The position numbers and the translations under genes are program-made. Positions 44,313 through 54,363 of a DNA stretch of 64,000 bases are shown piece after piece; position 1 is the stretch's first letter; each line of letters begins with the position of its first letter. The notes below the pieces were generated by a model. The model was not told the DNA's origin. It searched no databases and was given only the letters and a program-made list of their open reading frames with translations. Origin of the DNA: Flavobacterium aquaticum (GTDB lineage Bacteria > Bacteroidota > Bacteroidia > Flavobacteriales > Flavobacteriaceae); NCBI RefSeq assembly GCF_003259835.1, contig NZ_QLMI01000001.1:124001-188000 (forward strand), given 5' to 3'.

Positions 44313-44716
44313 TGGCAACTTCAAAAGTAACTTATTTAGGTGATTTACGCACCTCTTCAATACATTTACAATCGGGTTCTGAAATAATTTCGGATGCACC
44401 GCTAGACAACAACGGAAAAGGAGAAGCCTTTTCTCCAACCGACACAGTTGCCAACGGATTAGCTAGTTGTATGTTTACTGTTATGGGAATCAAAGCTCGC
44501 GATTTAGACGTAGATTTTTCAGGTTCCACTGCAGAAGTTACTAAAATCATGGGAACTGAACCAAGAAGAATAACCGAAATTCACGTAACTTTCCATTTCT
44601 CTATTAATCCCGATGAAAAAACAAAAACTATCTTAGAAAGAACCGCAATGACTTGTCCAGTTTTCTACAGTTTGCATCCGGATATTAAAAAAGAGATTGT
44701 TTTTAATTGGAAGTAA
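44312..44716 (+). CDS. OsmC family protein
   Basis: 134 residues with the two conserved cysteines of the OsmC/Ohr fold: Cys53 in LASCMFTVMG and Cys115 in MTCPVFYSLHP. In the family these reduce organic peroxides. The length and TPTDTVANGL-like region fit the OsmC branch better than Ohr. The start overlaps the stop of the LysM gene, and a possible terminator follows. An active peroxidase is likely, the physiological substrate not shown. Confidence 0.9.
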   Translation: MATSKVTYLGDLRTSSIHLQSGSEIISDAPLDNNGKGEAFSPTDTVANGLASCMFTVMGIKARDLDVDFSGSTAEVTKIMGTEPRRITEIHVTFHFSINPDEKTKTILERTAMTCPVFYSLHPDIKKEIVFNWK

Positions 44717-44737
44717 ATAGATAAAAGAACAAAGATC

Positions 44738-44792
44738 AAAGAGAAAAGAAATATAGACAATCTTAAAAAGTCTTTCTTCTTTTCTCTTTTTT
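44738..44792 (+). terminator. 13-bp inverted repeat after the OsmC gene, possible terminator
   Basis: AAAGAGAAAAGAA (44738-44750) and TTCTTTTCTCTTT (44777-44789), followed by more T residues. The 26-base spacer is long, so this could be a low-complexity purine/pyrimidine tract and not a terminator. Confidence 0.4.
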
Positions 44793-44807
44793 CTATCCTC
44801 TCAAAAA

Positions 44808-45035
44808 ATGACCAACCACGAACTCCTCATTAAACTAGCACATACCAAAATGCCATTTGGTAAATACGAAGGCTATTATTTAATCGACCTTCCAGAGTAT
44901 TATGTGGTTTGGTATGCCAATAAAGGTTTCCCTAAAGGACAATTAGGCGAACAATTAAAATTGGTCCACGAACTCAAGCTAAACGGCTTAGAAGAACTCG
45001 TTCGAAAAATCCGTAGAAACTTTCCAAAAAAGTAA
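44808..45035 (+). CDS. DUF3820 family protein
   Basis: 75 residues, complete for this family, with the signature AHTKMPFGKYEGYYLIDLPEYYVVWY. The domain resembles the MPFGKYKG segment found in some exonucleases. Function is unknown. It is not coupled to its neighbours: 91 bases separate it from OsmC and 246 from pyrG. Confidence 0.85.
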   Translation: MTNHELLIKLAHTKMPFGKYEGYYLIDLPEYYVVWYANKGFPKGQLGEQLKLVHELKLNGLEELVRKIRRNFPKK

Positions 45036-45045
45036 TCTATTTTTT

Positions 45046-45102
45046 GCCACAGATTAAAGGATTCTCGCGGATTAATCCGTGTTAATCTGTGTAATCCGTG
45101 GC
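45046..45102. repeat. imperfect palindromic repeat built of AATCCGTG-like units
   Basis: It begins GCCACAGATTA and ends TAATCCGTGGC, with three near-direct units in the right half: TTAATCCGTG, TTAATCTGTG, TAATCCGTGG. Interspersed repeats of this style occur in many Bacteroidota genomes. It fills much of the DUF3820-pyrG spacer. Confidence 0.6.
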
Positions 45103-45193
45103 TCTAAAATTTCGATTTATGGAATATTTTATCTTTTCATTATTAGATAGAATCATCTTTACAATTTAATTACAAAATTGATACATCGACTAA

Positions 45194-46895
<1,702 letters not shown>

Positions 46896-46931
46896 ACTGT
46901 TCAATTAAGAACACTGAACACTAATAAGTAG

Positions 46932-48821
46932 ATGGAAGAAAAAAAATTAGACCTTAATTCGATTATCGGATTTGTATTGATTTCTGGAATTTTGATTTGG
47001 ATGTTATATTCAAATGCTCCAACACCAGAAGAACAAAAGGAAAAAGAGAAAAAAGAGCAATTAGACAAACAAGCCAAAGAAGTTAAAACTGAAAATTCTA
47101 CCGTTGCCGCAACTCCAGTAGCAGATTCTACTAAAAATGCTGCAGCTCAAGCACAATTAGGTTCGTTTGGATATTCTGCAACACTTCCATCGGCTACAGA
47201 TGCTGTCACCGAAATCAAAAATGAAGTTTTATCGCTTAAAATTTCTAATAAAGGAGGATATATCGTTGATGCAACTGTTTTAGGATTTGATCAATTTGAG
47301 AAAAATTCGAAAAAAGCAGTTCAAATCATTAAAGATAAAAACGCTTCTTTAGACATCGCTTTAAATACTACAGACAACAGAACGTTGCATACAAAAGATA
47401 TGTATTTTGAACCTAAGTTAACTACTGAGGGTAAAAATCAAGTTTTAACCTTACAATTAAAAGCGGGACCAGATCAGTTTTTAGAATACCGTTATGTGTT
47501 GAAGCCTAATGAATATATGTTAGATTTTGCTATCCGTTCTCAAGGTTTAGAAAAAGTAGTCAATACTTCAAAACCATTAGATTTAGAATGGCAATTAAAA
47601 TCATACAGAAACGAGAAAAGTGTTTCTTATGAAAACAGATATACAGAGCTAGTTTTCGAATATGAAGATGGAAAAGACGATTATTTAAACGCTGCTAAAG
47701 ATTCTGAAGACGAAGCTAATGACGTTTCTTACATCGCTTTCAAACAACATTTGTTTACCTCTATTTTATTGACAGATACGAAATTCAAAACGGCTAAATT
47801 TAAATCAGATAATTTAGTGGATGATGAAAAAGTTGACACCGTTTTTACTAAAAATTTCACAGCTCAAGTTCCTTTAGAATTTAAAAATGGCGCTTTAAAC
47901 TATAATATGAATTGGTATTATGGTCCAGCGAAATATGAAATTTTAAATGATTACGATAGAAATCTAGACGAAATCATGCCATTAGGTTGGGGAATTTTCG
48001 GATGGATCAACCGTTACATTTTTATTCCAGTTTTCGGATTTATTTCAGCATTAGGAATTGGTTACGGAATGGCAATTATTTTATTTACGATTTTAGTTCG
48101 TATTGTAATGTCGCCAGTTACCTATAAATCCTACTTGTCTCAAGCAAAAATGAAGGTTTTACGTCCTGAAATTGCAGAATTGAATGAAAAATTTAAAGAC
48201 AATCCAATGAAGAAACAACAAGAGACAATGAAGTTGTATTCAAAAGCAGGAGTAAATCCTATGGCGGGATGTTTACCAGCATTGATGCAATTACCAGTTT
48301 TCTATGCCTTGTTTCAATTGTTTCCATCGTTATTTGACTTAAGACAAAAATCATTCTTATGGGCAGACGATTTGTCTTCTTATGATAGTATTTTACAATT
48401 ACCATTCACTATTCCTTTTTATGGTAATCACGTGAGTTTATTCCCAATCTTAGCTTCTATTGCTATTTTCTTCTATATGAAAATGACAACTGGAGATCAA
48501 GCAATGAGTGCACCACCACAAGAAGGTATGCCAGATATGGGTAAAATCATGAAAATCATGATTTATTTATCACCTATAATGATGTTGTTTTTCTTTAATT
48601 CAAACGGATCTGGATTGAGTTTGTATTACTTTATCTCTAACTTAATTACTATCGGTATTATGTTGGTTATTAAAAACTATATCGTGAAAGAAGACAAAAT
48701 TCACGCTCAAATTCAGGAGAATAAAACAAAAGAGAAAAAGGAAAGTAAATTCCAAAGAAAAATGCGCGAAATGATGGAGCAAGCAGAAGCTCAAAAAGCA
48801 GCGCAACAAAAGAAAAAATAA
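46932..48821 (+). CDS. yidC: membrane protein insertase YidC
   Basis: 629 residues with the Gram-negative layout: an N-terminal helix (IIGFVLISGILIWMLY), a large periplasmic domain at about 60-350, then the conserved insertase core starting at LGWGIFGWINRY, with KSYLSQAKMKVLRPEI and NPMAGCLPALMQLPVFYALF. The C-terminal tail is very basic. It inserts inner-membrane proteins with or without Sec. The usual neighbours rnpA and rpmH are absent; pyrG-yidC pairing is common in flavobacteria. Confidence 0.97.
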   Translation: MEEKKLDLNSIIGFVLISGILIWMLYSNAPTPEEQKEKEKKEQLDKQAKEVKTENSTVAATPVADSTKNAAAQAQLGSFGYSATLPSATDAVTEIKNEVLSLKISNKGGYIVDATVLGFDQFEKNSKKAVQIIKDKNASLDIALNTTDNRTLHTKDMYFEPKLTTEGKNQVLTLQLKAGPDQFLEYRYVLKPNEYMLDFAIRSQGLEKVVNTSKPLDLEWQLKSYRNEKSVSYENRYTELVFEYEDGKDDYLNAAKDSEDEANDVSYIAFKQHLFTSILLTDTKFKTAKFKSDNLVDDEKVDTVFTKNFTAQVPLEFKNGALNYNMNWYYGPAKYEILNDYDRNLDEIMPLGWGIFGWINRYIFIPVFGFISALGIGYGMAIILFTILVRIVMSPVTYKSYLSQAKMKVLRPEIAELNEKFKDNPMKKQQETMKLYSKAGVNPMAGCLPALMQLPVFYALFQLFPSLFDLRQKSFLWADDLSSYDSILQLPFTIPFYGNHVSLFPILASIAIFFYMKMTTGDQAMSAPPQEGMPDMGKIMKIMIYLSPIMMLFFFNSNGSGLSLYYFISNLITIGIMLVIKNYIVKEDKIHAQIQENKTKEKKESKFQRKMREMMEQAEAQKAAQQKKK

Positions 48822-48835
48822 TTTTATCTCAATAC

Positions 48836-48868
48836 AAACCCTGTCTTCAATCGACAGGGTTTCTTTTT
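48836..48868 (+). terminator. terminator of yidC
   Basis: AAACCCTGTC, loop TTCAATC, GACAGGGTTT, then CTTTTTAT: a 10-bp GC-containing stem with T tract 15 bases after the stop. Confidence 0.88.
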
Positions 48869-48879
48869 ATATTTTAATA

Positions 48880-49680
48880 ATGAAAATAGCTATTATAGGA
48901 TTTGGTAATATGGGACAAACCTATGCCAACAGTTTTATGAGTTCGGGATTTGTAGGAGCTTCAGATATTTTAGTTTTGAACAAAACGAAAATTGAAGAAA
49001 AGAATGGTTTTGGAATTGACACTTCGAATTTTTATACCGAACCCAATCCTACTATTTTTGTATCCGATATTTTGATATTAGCTGTAAAACCTCAAGATTT
49101 TAAACAATTAGCATCAGAAATAAAGCCATTTCTAAATCTAGAACACGTTGTTTTGTCGGTAATGGCTGGAATTTCTATTGAAGCAATGCAAAAGCAATTA
49201 GGAGTTACTAAAATTGTTCGTTCTATGCCAAATATTCCAACACAAATAGGTGAGGGAATGACCGTTTTTTGCGCTTCAAATGCTGTGGATAGAAAAGAAC
49301 TGTTCATAGTGCAGAATTTAATTAACACTACAGGAAAATCAATTTATATCGAAAGAGAAGAAATGCTAAACGCAGCCACAGCTGTTTCAGGAAGTGGACC
49401 TGCTTATGTGTTTTATTTCATGCAAGCAATGATTGAATCGGCTGTTAAATTAGGTTTTTCGCCGTCTGAATCAGAGTTTTTGGTAAGTCAAACTTTTTCA
49501 GGTTCGGTACAGTTACAAAACAGGAGTAAATTATCAAACGAAAATTGGATTCAACGAGTAGCTTCAAAAGGAGGTACTACAGAAGCAGCTTTGTCTGTTT
49601 TTAATCAAAACAAGATTAAAGAAAATATTGTTGAAGGTATTGAAGCTGCAAATACTAGAGCCGTAGAATTAGGATCATAA
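48880..49680 (+). CDS. proC: pyrroline-5-carboxylate reductase
   Basis: 266 residues. The Rossmann motif is IIGFGNMGQTYANSF, followed by the family stretch VRSMPNIPTQIGEGMTVF and the signature ATAVSGSGPAYVFYF. It reduces pyrroline-5-carboxylate to proline. It starts right after the yidC terminator, so its promoter must lie in or near that hairpin or some read-through occurs. Confidence 0.95.
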   Translation: MKIAIIGFGNMGQTYANSFMSSGFVGASDILVLNKTKIEEKNGFGIDTSNFYTEPNPTIFVSDILILAVKPQDFKQLASEIKPFLNLEHVVLSVMAGISIEAMQKQLGVTKIVRSMPNIPTQIGEGMTVFCASNAVDRKELFIVQNLINTTGKSIYIEREEMLNAATAVSGSGPAYVFYFMQAMIESAVKLGFSPSESEFLVSQTFSGSVQLQNRSKLSNENWIQRVASKGGTTEAALSVFNQNKIKENIVEGIEAANTRAVELGS

Positions 49681-49711
49681 AAAAAACGCTTTCCATTAGA
49701 AAGCGTTTTTT
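49681..49711 (+). terminator. bidirectional terminator between proC and the fasciclin gene
   Basis: AAAAAACGCTTTC, loop CATTA, GAAAGCGTTTTTT. A and T tracts on the two sides let it serve both convergent genes. Confidence 0.9.
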
Positions 49712-49741
49712 GTTCATAGCAATTTTATTTATCGAAACGAA

Positions 49742-50671
49742 TTAATCTAAATTTGGTAATAAAACTTTGTTTACAGCATGTATTACACCATTTGAAGCTT
49801 GTACGTCTGTTGCAACAATATTTGTAGTTCTGTTTTGTTCATCTGTAATTACTGTTCCAGAAATTGTAAAAGTTCCTGTTTCAAAAGTGGTAATTGGACC
49901 TGATGGAATTGCATTAGATAAAACATTGGCACCAGCAACAACATGATAGGTTAATACCGCTGTTTTTTGTGTTGATGTTAATCCACTATATAAATTTAAT
50001 GTAGCAGTATCAAATGCACTGTTTAATGGAGCAAATACGGTAAAAGGTGAACTTGCAGTTCCGTCTAAAGTTCCAACTAATTCTTGCTGAGTTAATAATG
50101 AAGCCAAGGTGCTAAAATTTGGATTAGCAGTGGCATGTGTTACAATTGTAGGTAAACCAATAACAGCATCAACAACATGAATAACACCATTATTAGCTGT
50201 AATATCAGCTGTTGTTACACTAGAAACTCCATTTAATCTAACGCCAGATTCTGTGTTGATGAACATGCTTAAAGTGTTAGTTGACGAAGCGCTTCCTTTT
50301 GCTAAAGTTTTAACATAACCAGTGGTTAAACCTGTTGATAAATTTGTTCCACTCACTACATGATTTAATAATACTTGTGTTAATGTTGGTAGAGGAACAT
50401 CATCTAAAGATTCAAATCCATTGGCATCTAAAAAATCTAAAAATGCATCATTTGTTGGGGCAAAAACGGTATACGAACCTGCTTGATCAAGTGTTTCAGC
50501 TAAATCAGCACGACTTAAAGCATCAACAAGAATTGAAAAGTTTGGATTTCCTGATGCGATGTCAGTTATCGAATTGTTCTGTGGTGCGCTATCATCATCA
50601 GAACATGAAAACATTAACGTAGAACTTACTACTAATAACGTTAATTTGATTAATTTTGCATAGTTTTTCAT
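49742..50671 (-). CDS. lipoprotein with two fasciclin (FAS1) domains
   Basis: 309 residues with lipobox LMFSC (Cys23) followed by SDDD. Two FAS1 domains at about 38-170 and 172-309, each with the NPNFS-LVDAL start, the YTVFAPTNDAF or FTVFAPLNSAF core motif, and the final ASNGVIHAVNKVLL or NNGVIHVVDAVI strand. Such proteins are surface adhesion modules. It is divergent from the MORN-like gene; the promoter region contains a striking set of TTTGTTTAATC repeats. Confidence 0.92.
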   Translation of the reverse strand: MKNYAKLIKLTLLVVSSTLMFSCSDDDSAPQNNSITDIASGNPNFSILVDALSRADLAETLDQAGSYTVFAPTNDAFLDFLDANGFESLDDVPLPTLTQVLLNHVVSGTNLSTGLTTGYVKTLAKGSASSTNTLSMFINTESGVRLNGVSSVTTADITANNGVIHVVDAVIGLPTIVTHATANPNFSTLASLLTQQELVGTLDGTASSPFTVFAPLNSAFDTATLNLYSGLTSTQKTAVLTYHVVAGANVLSNAIPSGPITTFETGTFTISGTVITDEQNRTTNIVATDVQASNGVIHAVNKVLLPNLD

Positions 50672-50676
50672 AGTGT

Positions 50677-50778
50677 TTTATTTTTTGTTTAATCAAAATT
50701 AAAAAAGATTAAACAAATAAAAAACTATTTTGCTGCGTTATATAGCAGATTTAACTCACATTTATTTTTTGTTTAATC
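50677..50778. promoter_or_regulatory. direct and inverted TTTGTTTAATC repeats between divergent genes, candidate operator
   Basis: TTTATTTTTTGTTTAATC occurs at 50677-50694 and again at 50761-50778. The inverted form GATTAAACAAATAAA is at 50707-50721, making a GTTTAATC/GATTAAAC palindrome with the first copy. A minus-strand TAATTTTG (50701-50694), a candidate -7 box of the fasciclin gene, lies inside the palindrome. The binding protein is unknown. Confidence 0.6.
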
Positions 50779-50857
50779 AGTATTTGGTCTAATATTTGAT
50801 TTTTTCAATAGTTACTATGTGATTAAAAATTAATAAATTAAACAATAATTAAAAAAA

Positions 50858-51622
50858 ATGAAGCAATTATTTCTTGTTATTTTATTTTTAGGAACTTTTG
50901 TTGCTAATGCTCAGGATAAAATTAATCAATTAGACGACAAAGGGAATCGCCATGGTTTATGGAGAGGAACTCATAAAGAATCGAATCGTGTTCGATATGA
51001 AGGTACTTTTGACCATGGAAAAGAAACTGGTGTTTTCAAGTATTTTGATGATACAAAAGTAGGTACTGTTATTGCCACAAGAGATTTTTCAAAAGGAGAT
51101 GGTTCGTGTTATGCTGTTTTTTACGATCAAAAGAGCAATAAAGTAAGTGAAGGAAAATTGGTAAACAAACTTCCTGAAGGTGAATGGAAATATTATCATT
51201 TTGAATCGAAACAATTGATGTCGCAAGAATATTATAAAGATGGAAAACTTGATGGTATTCGAAAAGTATTTTATAAAGATGGAACTATTGCTGAAGAAAC
51301 TAATTACAAATTAGGTATTAAAGCAGGAGCTTCTAAAACCTATTCAGAGAAAGGACAATTGATAGATTCTCATATCTATAAAAATAATCAATATGATGGA
51401 GTTGCTTCCTACTATGATGGATTGGGTAATAAAATGTATGAAGGAAATTATGTAAACGGAAAGCGTGTAGGAACCTGGAAGTTTTTCGAAAAAAACAAGG
51501 TAATCAAACAAGTTAAAGCCGCTAAATTTGGTCAAGAATTGATAAAATATGAGCAAAGAAATGCCAAAGAAGCATCCAAAACATTGGAACAATTAAAAGA
51601 AGAAAAAGGAGGACAAGAATAA
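50858..51622 (+). CDS. secreted MORN-repeat variant protein, YwqK-like
   Basis: 254 residues with a signal peptide (GTFVANAQ). The body consists of MORN-variant repeats: KGNRHGLWRGTH, VRYEGTFDHGKETGVFKYF, LPEGEWKYYHFE, YKDGKLDGIRKVFYKDG and MYEGNYVNGKRVGTWKFF. Database names often call such proteins toxin-antitoxin antitoxins (YwqK), but a signal peptide and lack of a toxin partner argue against that here. The stop codon directly abuts the mnmA start, so both are probably co-transcribed. Confidence 0.85.
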   Translation: MKQLFLVILFLGTFVANAQDKINQLDDKGNRHGLWRGTHKESNRVRYEGTFDHGKETGVFKYFDDTKVGTVIATRDFSKGDGSCYAVFYDQKSNKVSEGKLVNKLPEGEWKYYHFESKQLMSQEYYKDGKLDGIRKVFYKDGTIAEETNYKLGIKAGASKTYSEKGQLIDSHIYKNNQYDGVASYYDGLGNKMYEGNYVNGKRVGTWKFFEKNKVIKQVKAAKFGQELIKYEQRNAKEASKTLEQLKEEKGGQE

Positions 51623-52810
51623 ATGAAAAGAGTTGTAGTAGGACTTTCGGGTGGAGTAGACTCGAGTGTTGCCGCTTATTTATTAAAAGAGCAAGGATAC
51701 GAAGTTATTGGGCTATTCATGAAGAATTGGCACGATGATTCTGTAACTATTTCCAATGAATGTCCGTGGTTAGAAGATAGTAATGATGCATTGTTAGTAG
51801 CTGAAAAATTAGGAATTCCTTTTCAAACGGTTGATTTATCGGAACAATACAAAGAGAAAATCGTTGATTATATGTTTAACGAATACGAAAAAGGAAGAAC
51901 TCCAAATCCTGACGTATTGTGTAACAGAGAAATCAAGTTTGATGTTTTTATGAAAATTGCGATGTCATTAGGTGCTGATTATGTAGCAACTGGGCATTAT
52001 TGCCGTAAAGGAACCATTGAAAAAGACGGAAAAGAAATTTACCAATTATTAGCGGGTAAAGATGGCAATAAAGATCAATCGTATTTTCTTTGTCAGTTAT
52101 CGCAGGAGCAACTTTCGAAAGCGTTATTTCCTATTGGTGAATTAACCAAACCTGAAGTTCGTGAAATCGCATCTAAATTAGATTTGATTACAGCCGAAAA
52201 GAAAGATTCACAAGGACTTTGTTTTATCGGTAAAGTACGCTTACCTGAATTTTTACAACAAAAATTACAACCAAAAGAAGGAGTAATTATTGAAATTCCA
52301 GCGGAATCCGAAATCTATCATCAAGAAAGACCCCAATTCAATTCTGAGGAAGAAGCTTTTGCTTACGAATCTAGAAGAATATATTATTTAAAAGTTCCTG
52401 GAAAAGTTGTAGGAAAGCATCAAGGCGCCCATTATTTTACAAAAGGACAACGTAAAGGTTTAAATGTTGGAGGAACAAAAGAACCTTTATTCATTATTGA
52501 AACGGATGTAGAAAAGAATATCGTATATACTGGACAAGGTAATCAACATCCTGGATTATTCAAAAAAGCATTATTTATTGCAAATGATGAAGTACACTGG
52601 ATAAGAGAAGATTTAGCTTTAAATGAGGGTGAGAAAATGGAGGTAATGGCAAGAATTCGTTACCGTCAACCTTTACAAAAAGCCACTTTGCATCAGTTTA
52701 AAGACGGAATGTATGTAGTGTTTGAAAATCCACAATCTGCTATTACTGAAGGACAGTTTGTTGCTTGGCATTTGAATGATGAAATTTTAGGAAGTGGTGT
52801 AATTGCATAA
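51623..52810 (+). CDS. mnmA: tRNA-specific 2-thiouridylase MnmA
   Basis: 395 residues. PP-loop [22 protein letters not shown], the nucleophilic Cys100 in [11 protein letters not shown] and the persulphide Cys200 in [15 protein letters not shown]. It installs 2-thiolation at U34 of tRNA-Lys, tRNA-Glu and tRNA-Gln; the tRNA-Lys (TTT) pair of this window is among its expected substrates. The start abuts the stop of the MORN-like gene. Confidence 0.96.
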   Translation: MKRVVVGLSGGVDSSVAAYLLKEQGYEVIGLFMKNWHDDSVTISNECPWLEDSNDALLVAEKLGIPFQTVDLSEQYKEKIVDYMFNEYEKGRTPNPDVLCNREIKFDVFMKIAMSLGADYVATGHYCRKGTIEKDGKEIYQLLAGKDGNKDQSYFLCQLSQEQLSKALFPIGELTKPEVREIASKLDLITAEKKDSQGLCFIGKVRLPEFLQQKLQPKEGVIIEIPAESEIYHQERPQFNSEEEAFAYESRRIYYLKVPGKVVGKHQGAHYFTKGQRKGLNVGGTKEPLFIIETDVEKNIVYTGQGNQHPGLFKKALFIANDEVHWIREDLALNEGEKMEVMARIRYRQPLQKATLHQFKDGMYVVFENPQSAITEGQFVAWHLNDEILGSGVIA

Positions 52811-52865
52811 CCTTTGGAAATCCGAACAAAAAAAGTAAATTGCAATAAAATAATGTATTTTTAAA

Positions 52866-53810
52866 ATGAATAAAATTACCCAACTCTTCAATATAAAATA
52901 CCCAATAATTCAAGGCGGAATGATTTGGAATAGCGGTTACAAATTAGCAAGTGCCGTGAGTAACGCTGGCGGTTTAGGCTTAATTGGTGCTGGTTCTATG
53001 TATCCAGAAGTGCTTAGAGAACACATCCAAAAATGCAAAAAAGCTACCGATAAACCTTTCGGAGTTAACGTTCCAATGTTATATCCTAACATTGAAGAAA
53101 TCATGCAAATTCTGAAAGAAGAAGGCGTGAAAATCGTTTTTACTTCGGCAGGAAATCCAAAAACTTGGACGTCGTTCCTTAAAGAAAATGGCATAACAGT
53201 TGTGCATGTTGTAAGTAGTTCTAAATTCGCATTAAAAGCACAAGAAGCAGGAGTAGATGCTGTGGTTGCAGAAGGTTTCGAAGCCGGCGGACACAATGGA
53301 AGAGAGGAAACGACAACGTTAACCTTAATTCCAATGGTGCGTGAACAAATTTCAATTCCATTAATTGCTGCAGGAGGAATAGCAACGGGTAGAGGAATGC
53401 TAGCCGCTATGACTTTAGGTGCCGATGGCGTTCAAATGGGAAGCCGTTTTGCTGCTTCAACTGAAAGTTCTGCACATGATGAATTCAAAAGAACGATTGT
53501 GGAAACCGGAGAAGGCGATACACAATTAACTTTGAAAGAATTAGCTCCTGTTCGACTAATCAAAAATAAATTCTATAATGATGTTCAGGAATTATATGCT
53601 AAATGTCCATCAAAAGAAGATTTAGTAGAATTATTAGGAAAAAGAAGAGCAAAAAGAGGTATGTTTGAAGGCGATTTAGTCGAAGGTGAATTGGAAATTG
53701 GTCAAATTGCGGGTTTAATTCACGATATTTTGCCTGTTGAAACTATTGTTGATAATATCATTACCGAATTTAACATTGCTAAAAAAGAGGTAACTACCTT
53801 TGAATTTTAA
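52866..53810 (+). CDS. nitronate monooxygenase family flavoprotein
   Basis: 314 residues forming a TIM barrel with FMN-binding features: YPIIQGGMIWNSGYKLASAV, GLGLIGAGSMYP, VAEGFEAGGHNGR with the catalytic His, and IAAGGIATGRGM plus GADGVQMGSRF for phosphate binding. It matches the 2-nitropropane dioxygenase/FabK superfamily. FabK (enoyl-ACP reductase) is an alternative, but the EGFEAGGHNG form is shared by both. Oxidation of propionate-3-nitronate or similar is the most likely role. Confidence 0.87.
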   Translation: MNKITQLFNIKYPIIQGGMIWNSGYKLASAVSNAGGLGLIGAGSMYPEVLREHIQKCKKATDKPFGVNVPMLYPNIEEIMQILKEEGVKIVFTSAGNPKTWTSFLKENGITVVHVVSSSKFALKAQEAGVDAVVAEGFEAGGHNGREETTTLTLIPMVREQISIPLIAAGGIATGRGMLAAMTLGADGVQMGSRFAASTESSAHDEFKRTIVETGEGDTQLTLKELAPVRLIKNKFYNDVQELYAKCPSKEDLVELLGKRRAKRGMFEGDLVEGELEIGQIAGLIHDILPVETIVDNIITEFNIAKKEVTTFEF

Positions 53811-53822
53811 TATAACAACGAA

Positions 53823-54251
53823 ATGAAGAGTTTAAAATACATACTATTGTTTTTGTTTTTTGCATCGGCTACCACTTATGCTCAAAAATTTAATTTCAAA
53901 ACTTCTGGATATATGGTAAGCCAGAAAGACAAAAAAGGAAATTGGGGGGAATGGTCAAAATTACAAAAATCAGAAATGACGGTGCTTTTGGACATGGAAA
54001 GTCACAGAATTGTGGTTTATTCAGAAATACTTCAGTTGTTTTCTATTATGAAATATGGTAATCAAGAAACAATTGGAGATGATGATGTAGTAAAATTTAA
54101 TTGTGTGGATAACAATGGAGTAGAATGCGTTTTGGCTATTTACACTAGAAAAAAACAAGGAGGCAGAAATCAATTGTATATCACTTATGAAGATATGATT
54201 ATTGCTTACAATATGACAGTTCTTGAAGATAAGCCTACAAAGAAGAAATAA
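53823..54251 (+). CDS. secreted hypothetical protein
   Basis: 142 residues with a signal peptide (FASATTYAQ). The mature protein is small, basic and beta-rich (MTVLLDMESHRIVVYSEI, QLYITYEDMIIAYNM). I cannot assign it to a family. It begins 12 bases after the monooxygenase gene, so it may be co-transcribed, and ends in a hairpin terminator. Confidence 0.65.
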   Translation: MKSLKYILLFLFFASATTYAQKFNFKTSGYMVSQKDKKGNWGEWSKLQKSEMTVLLDMESHRIVVYSEILQLFSIMKYGNQETIGDDDVVKFNCVDNNGVECVLAIYTRKKQGGRNQLYITYEDMIIAYNMTVLEDKPTKKK

Positions 54252-54266
54252 TTATAAACTATATTT

Positions 54267-54308
54267 AAAATGACTTTTTATTGAACACAATAGAAAGTCA
54301 TTTTTTTA
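54267..54308 (+). terminator. terminator after the secreted hypothetical gene
   Basis: AAAATGACTTTTTATTG, loop AACA, CAATAGAAAGTCATTTT with one mismatch, continued by more T residues. Confidence 0.75.
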
Positions 54309-54338
54309 TTTATTAACATTCCATTTACATCAAAAACG

Positions 54339-54346
54339 TACTTTTG
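54339..54346 (+). promoter_or_regulatory. -7 box of the PafA-like phosphatase gene
   Basis: TACTTTTG matches TAnnTTTG and lies 17 bases before the ATG, giving a very short leader. No good -33 element was seen. Confidence 0.45.
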
Positions 54347-54363
54347 TATAAAATAGTTTTAAA

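Noticed and set aside
45046-45102. CRISPR array
   Set aside because: The units are contiguous 10-mers without unique spacers and no cas genes are present in the window.
50335-50622. 95-residue plus-strand frame inside the fasciclin gene
   Set aside because: Lies wholly antisense to a clear two-FAS1 gene; composition (Leu/His-rich) is the expected reverse-frame artefact.
50858-51622. Toxin-antitoxin antitoxin (YwqK) reading of the MORN-like protein
   Set aside because: It has a signal peptide and no toxin partner; its neighbour is mnmA. The name would mislead.
52937-53296. 119-residue minus-strand frame inside the nitronate monooxygenase gene
   Set aside because: Antisense to conserved FMN-binding motifs; no independent support.
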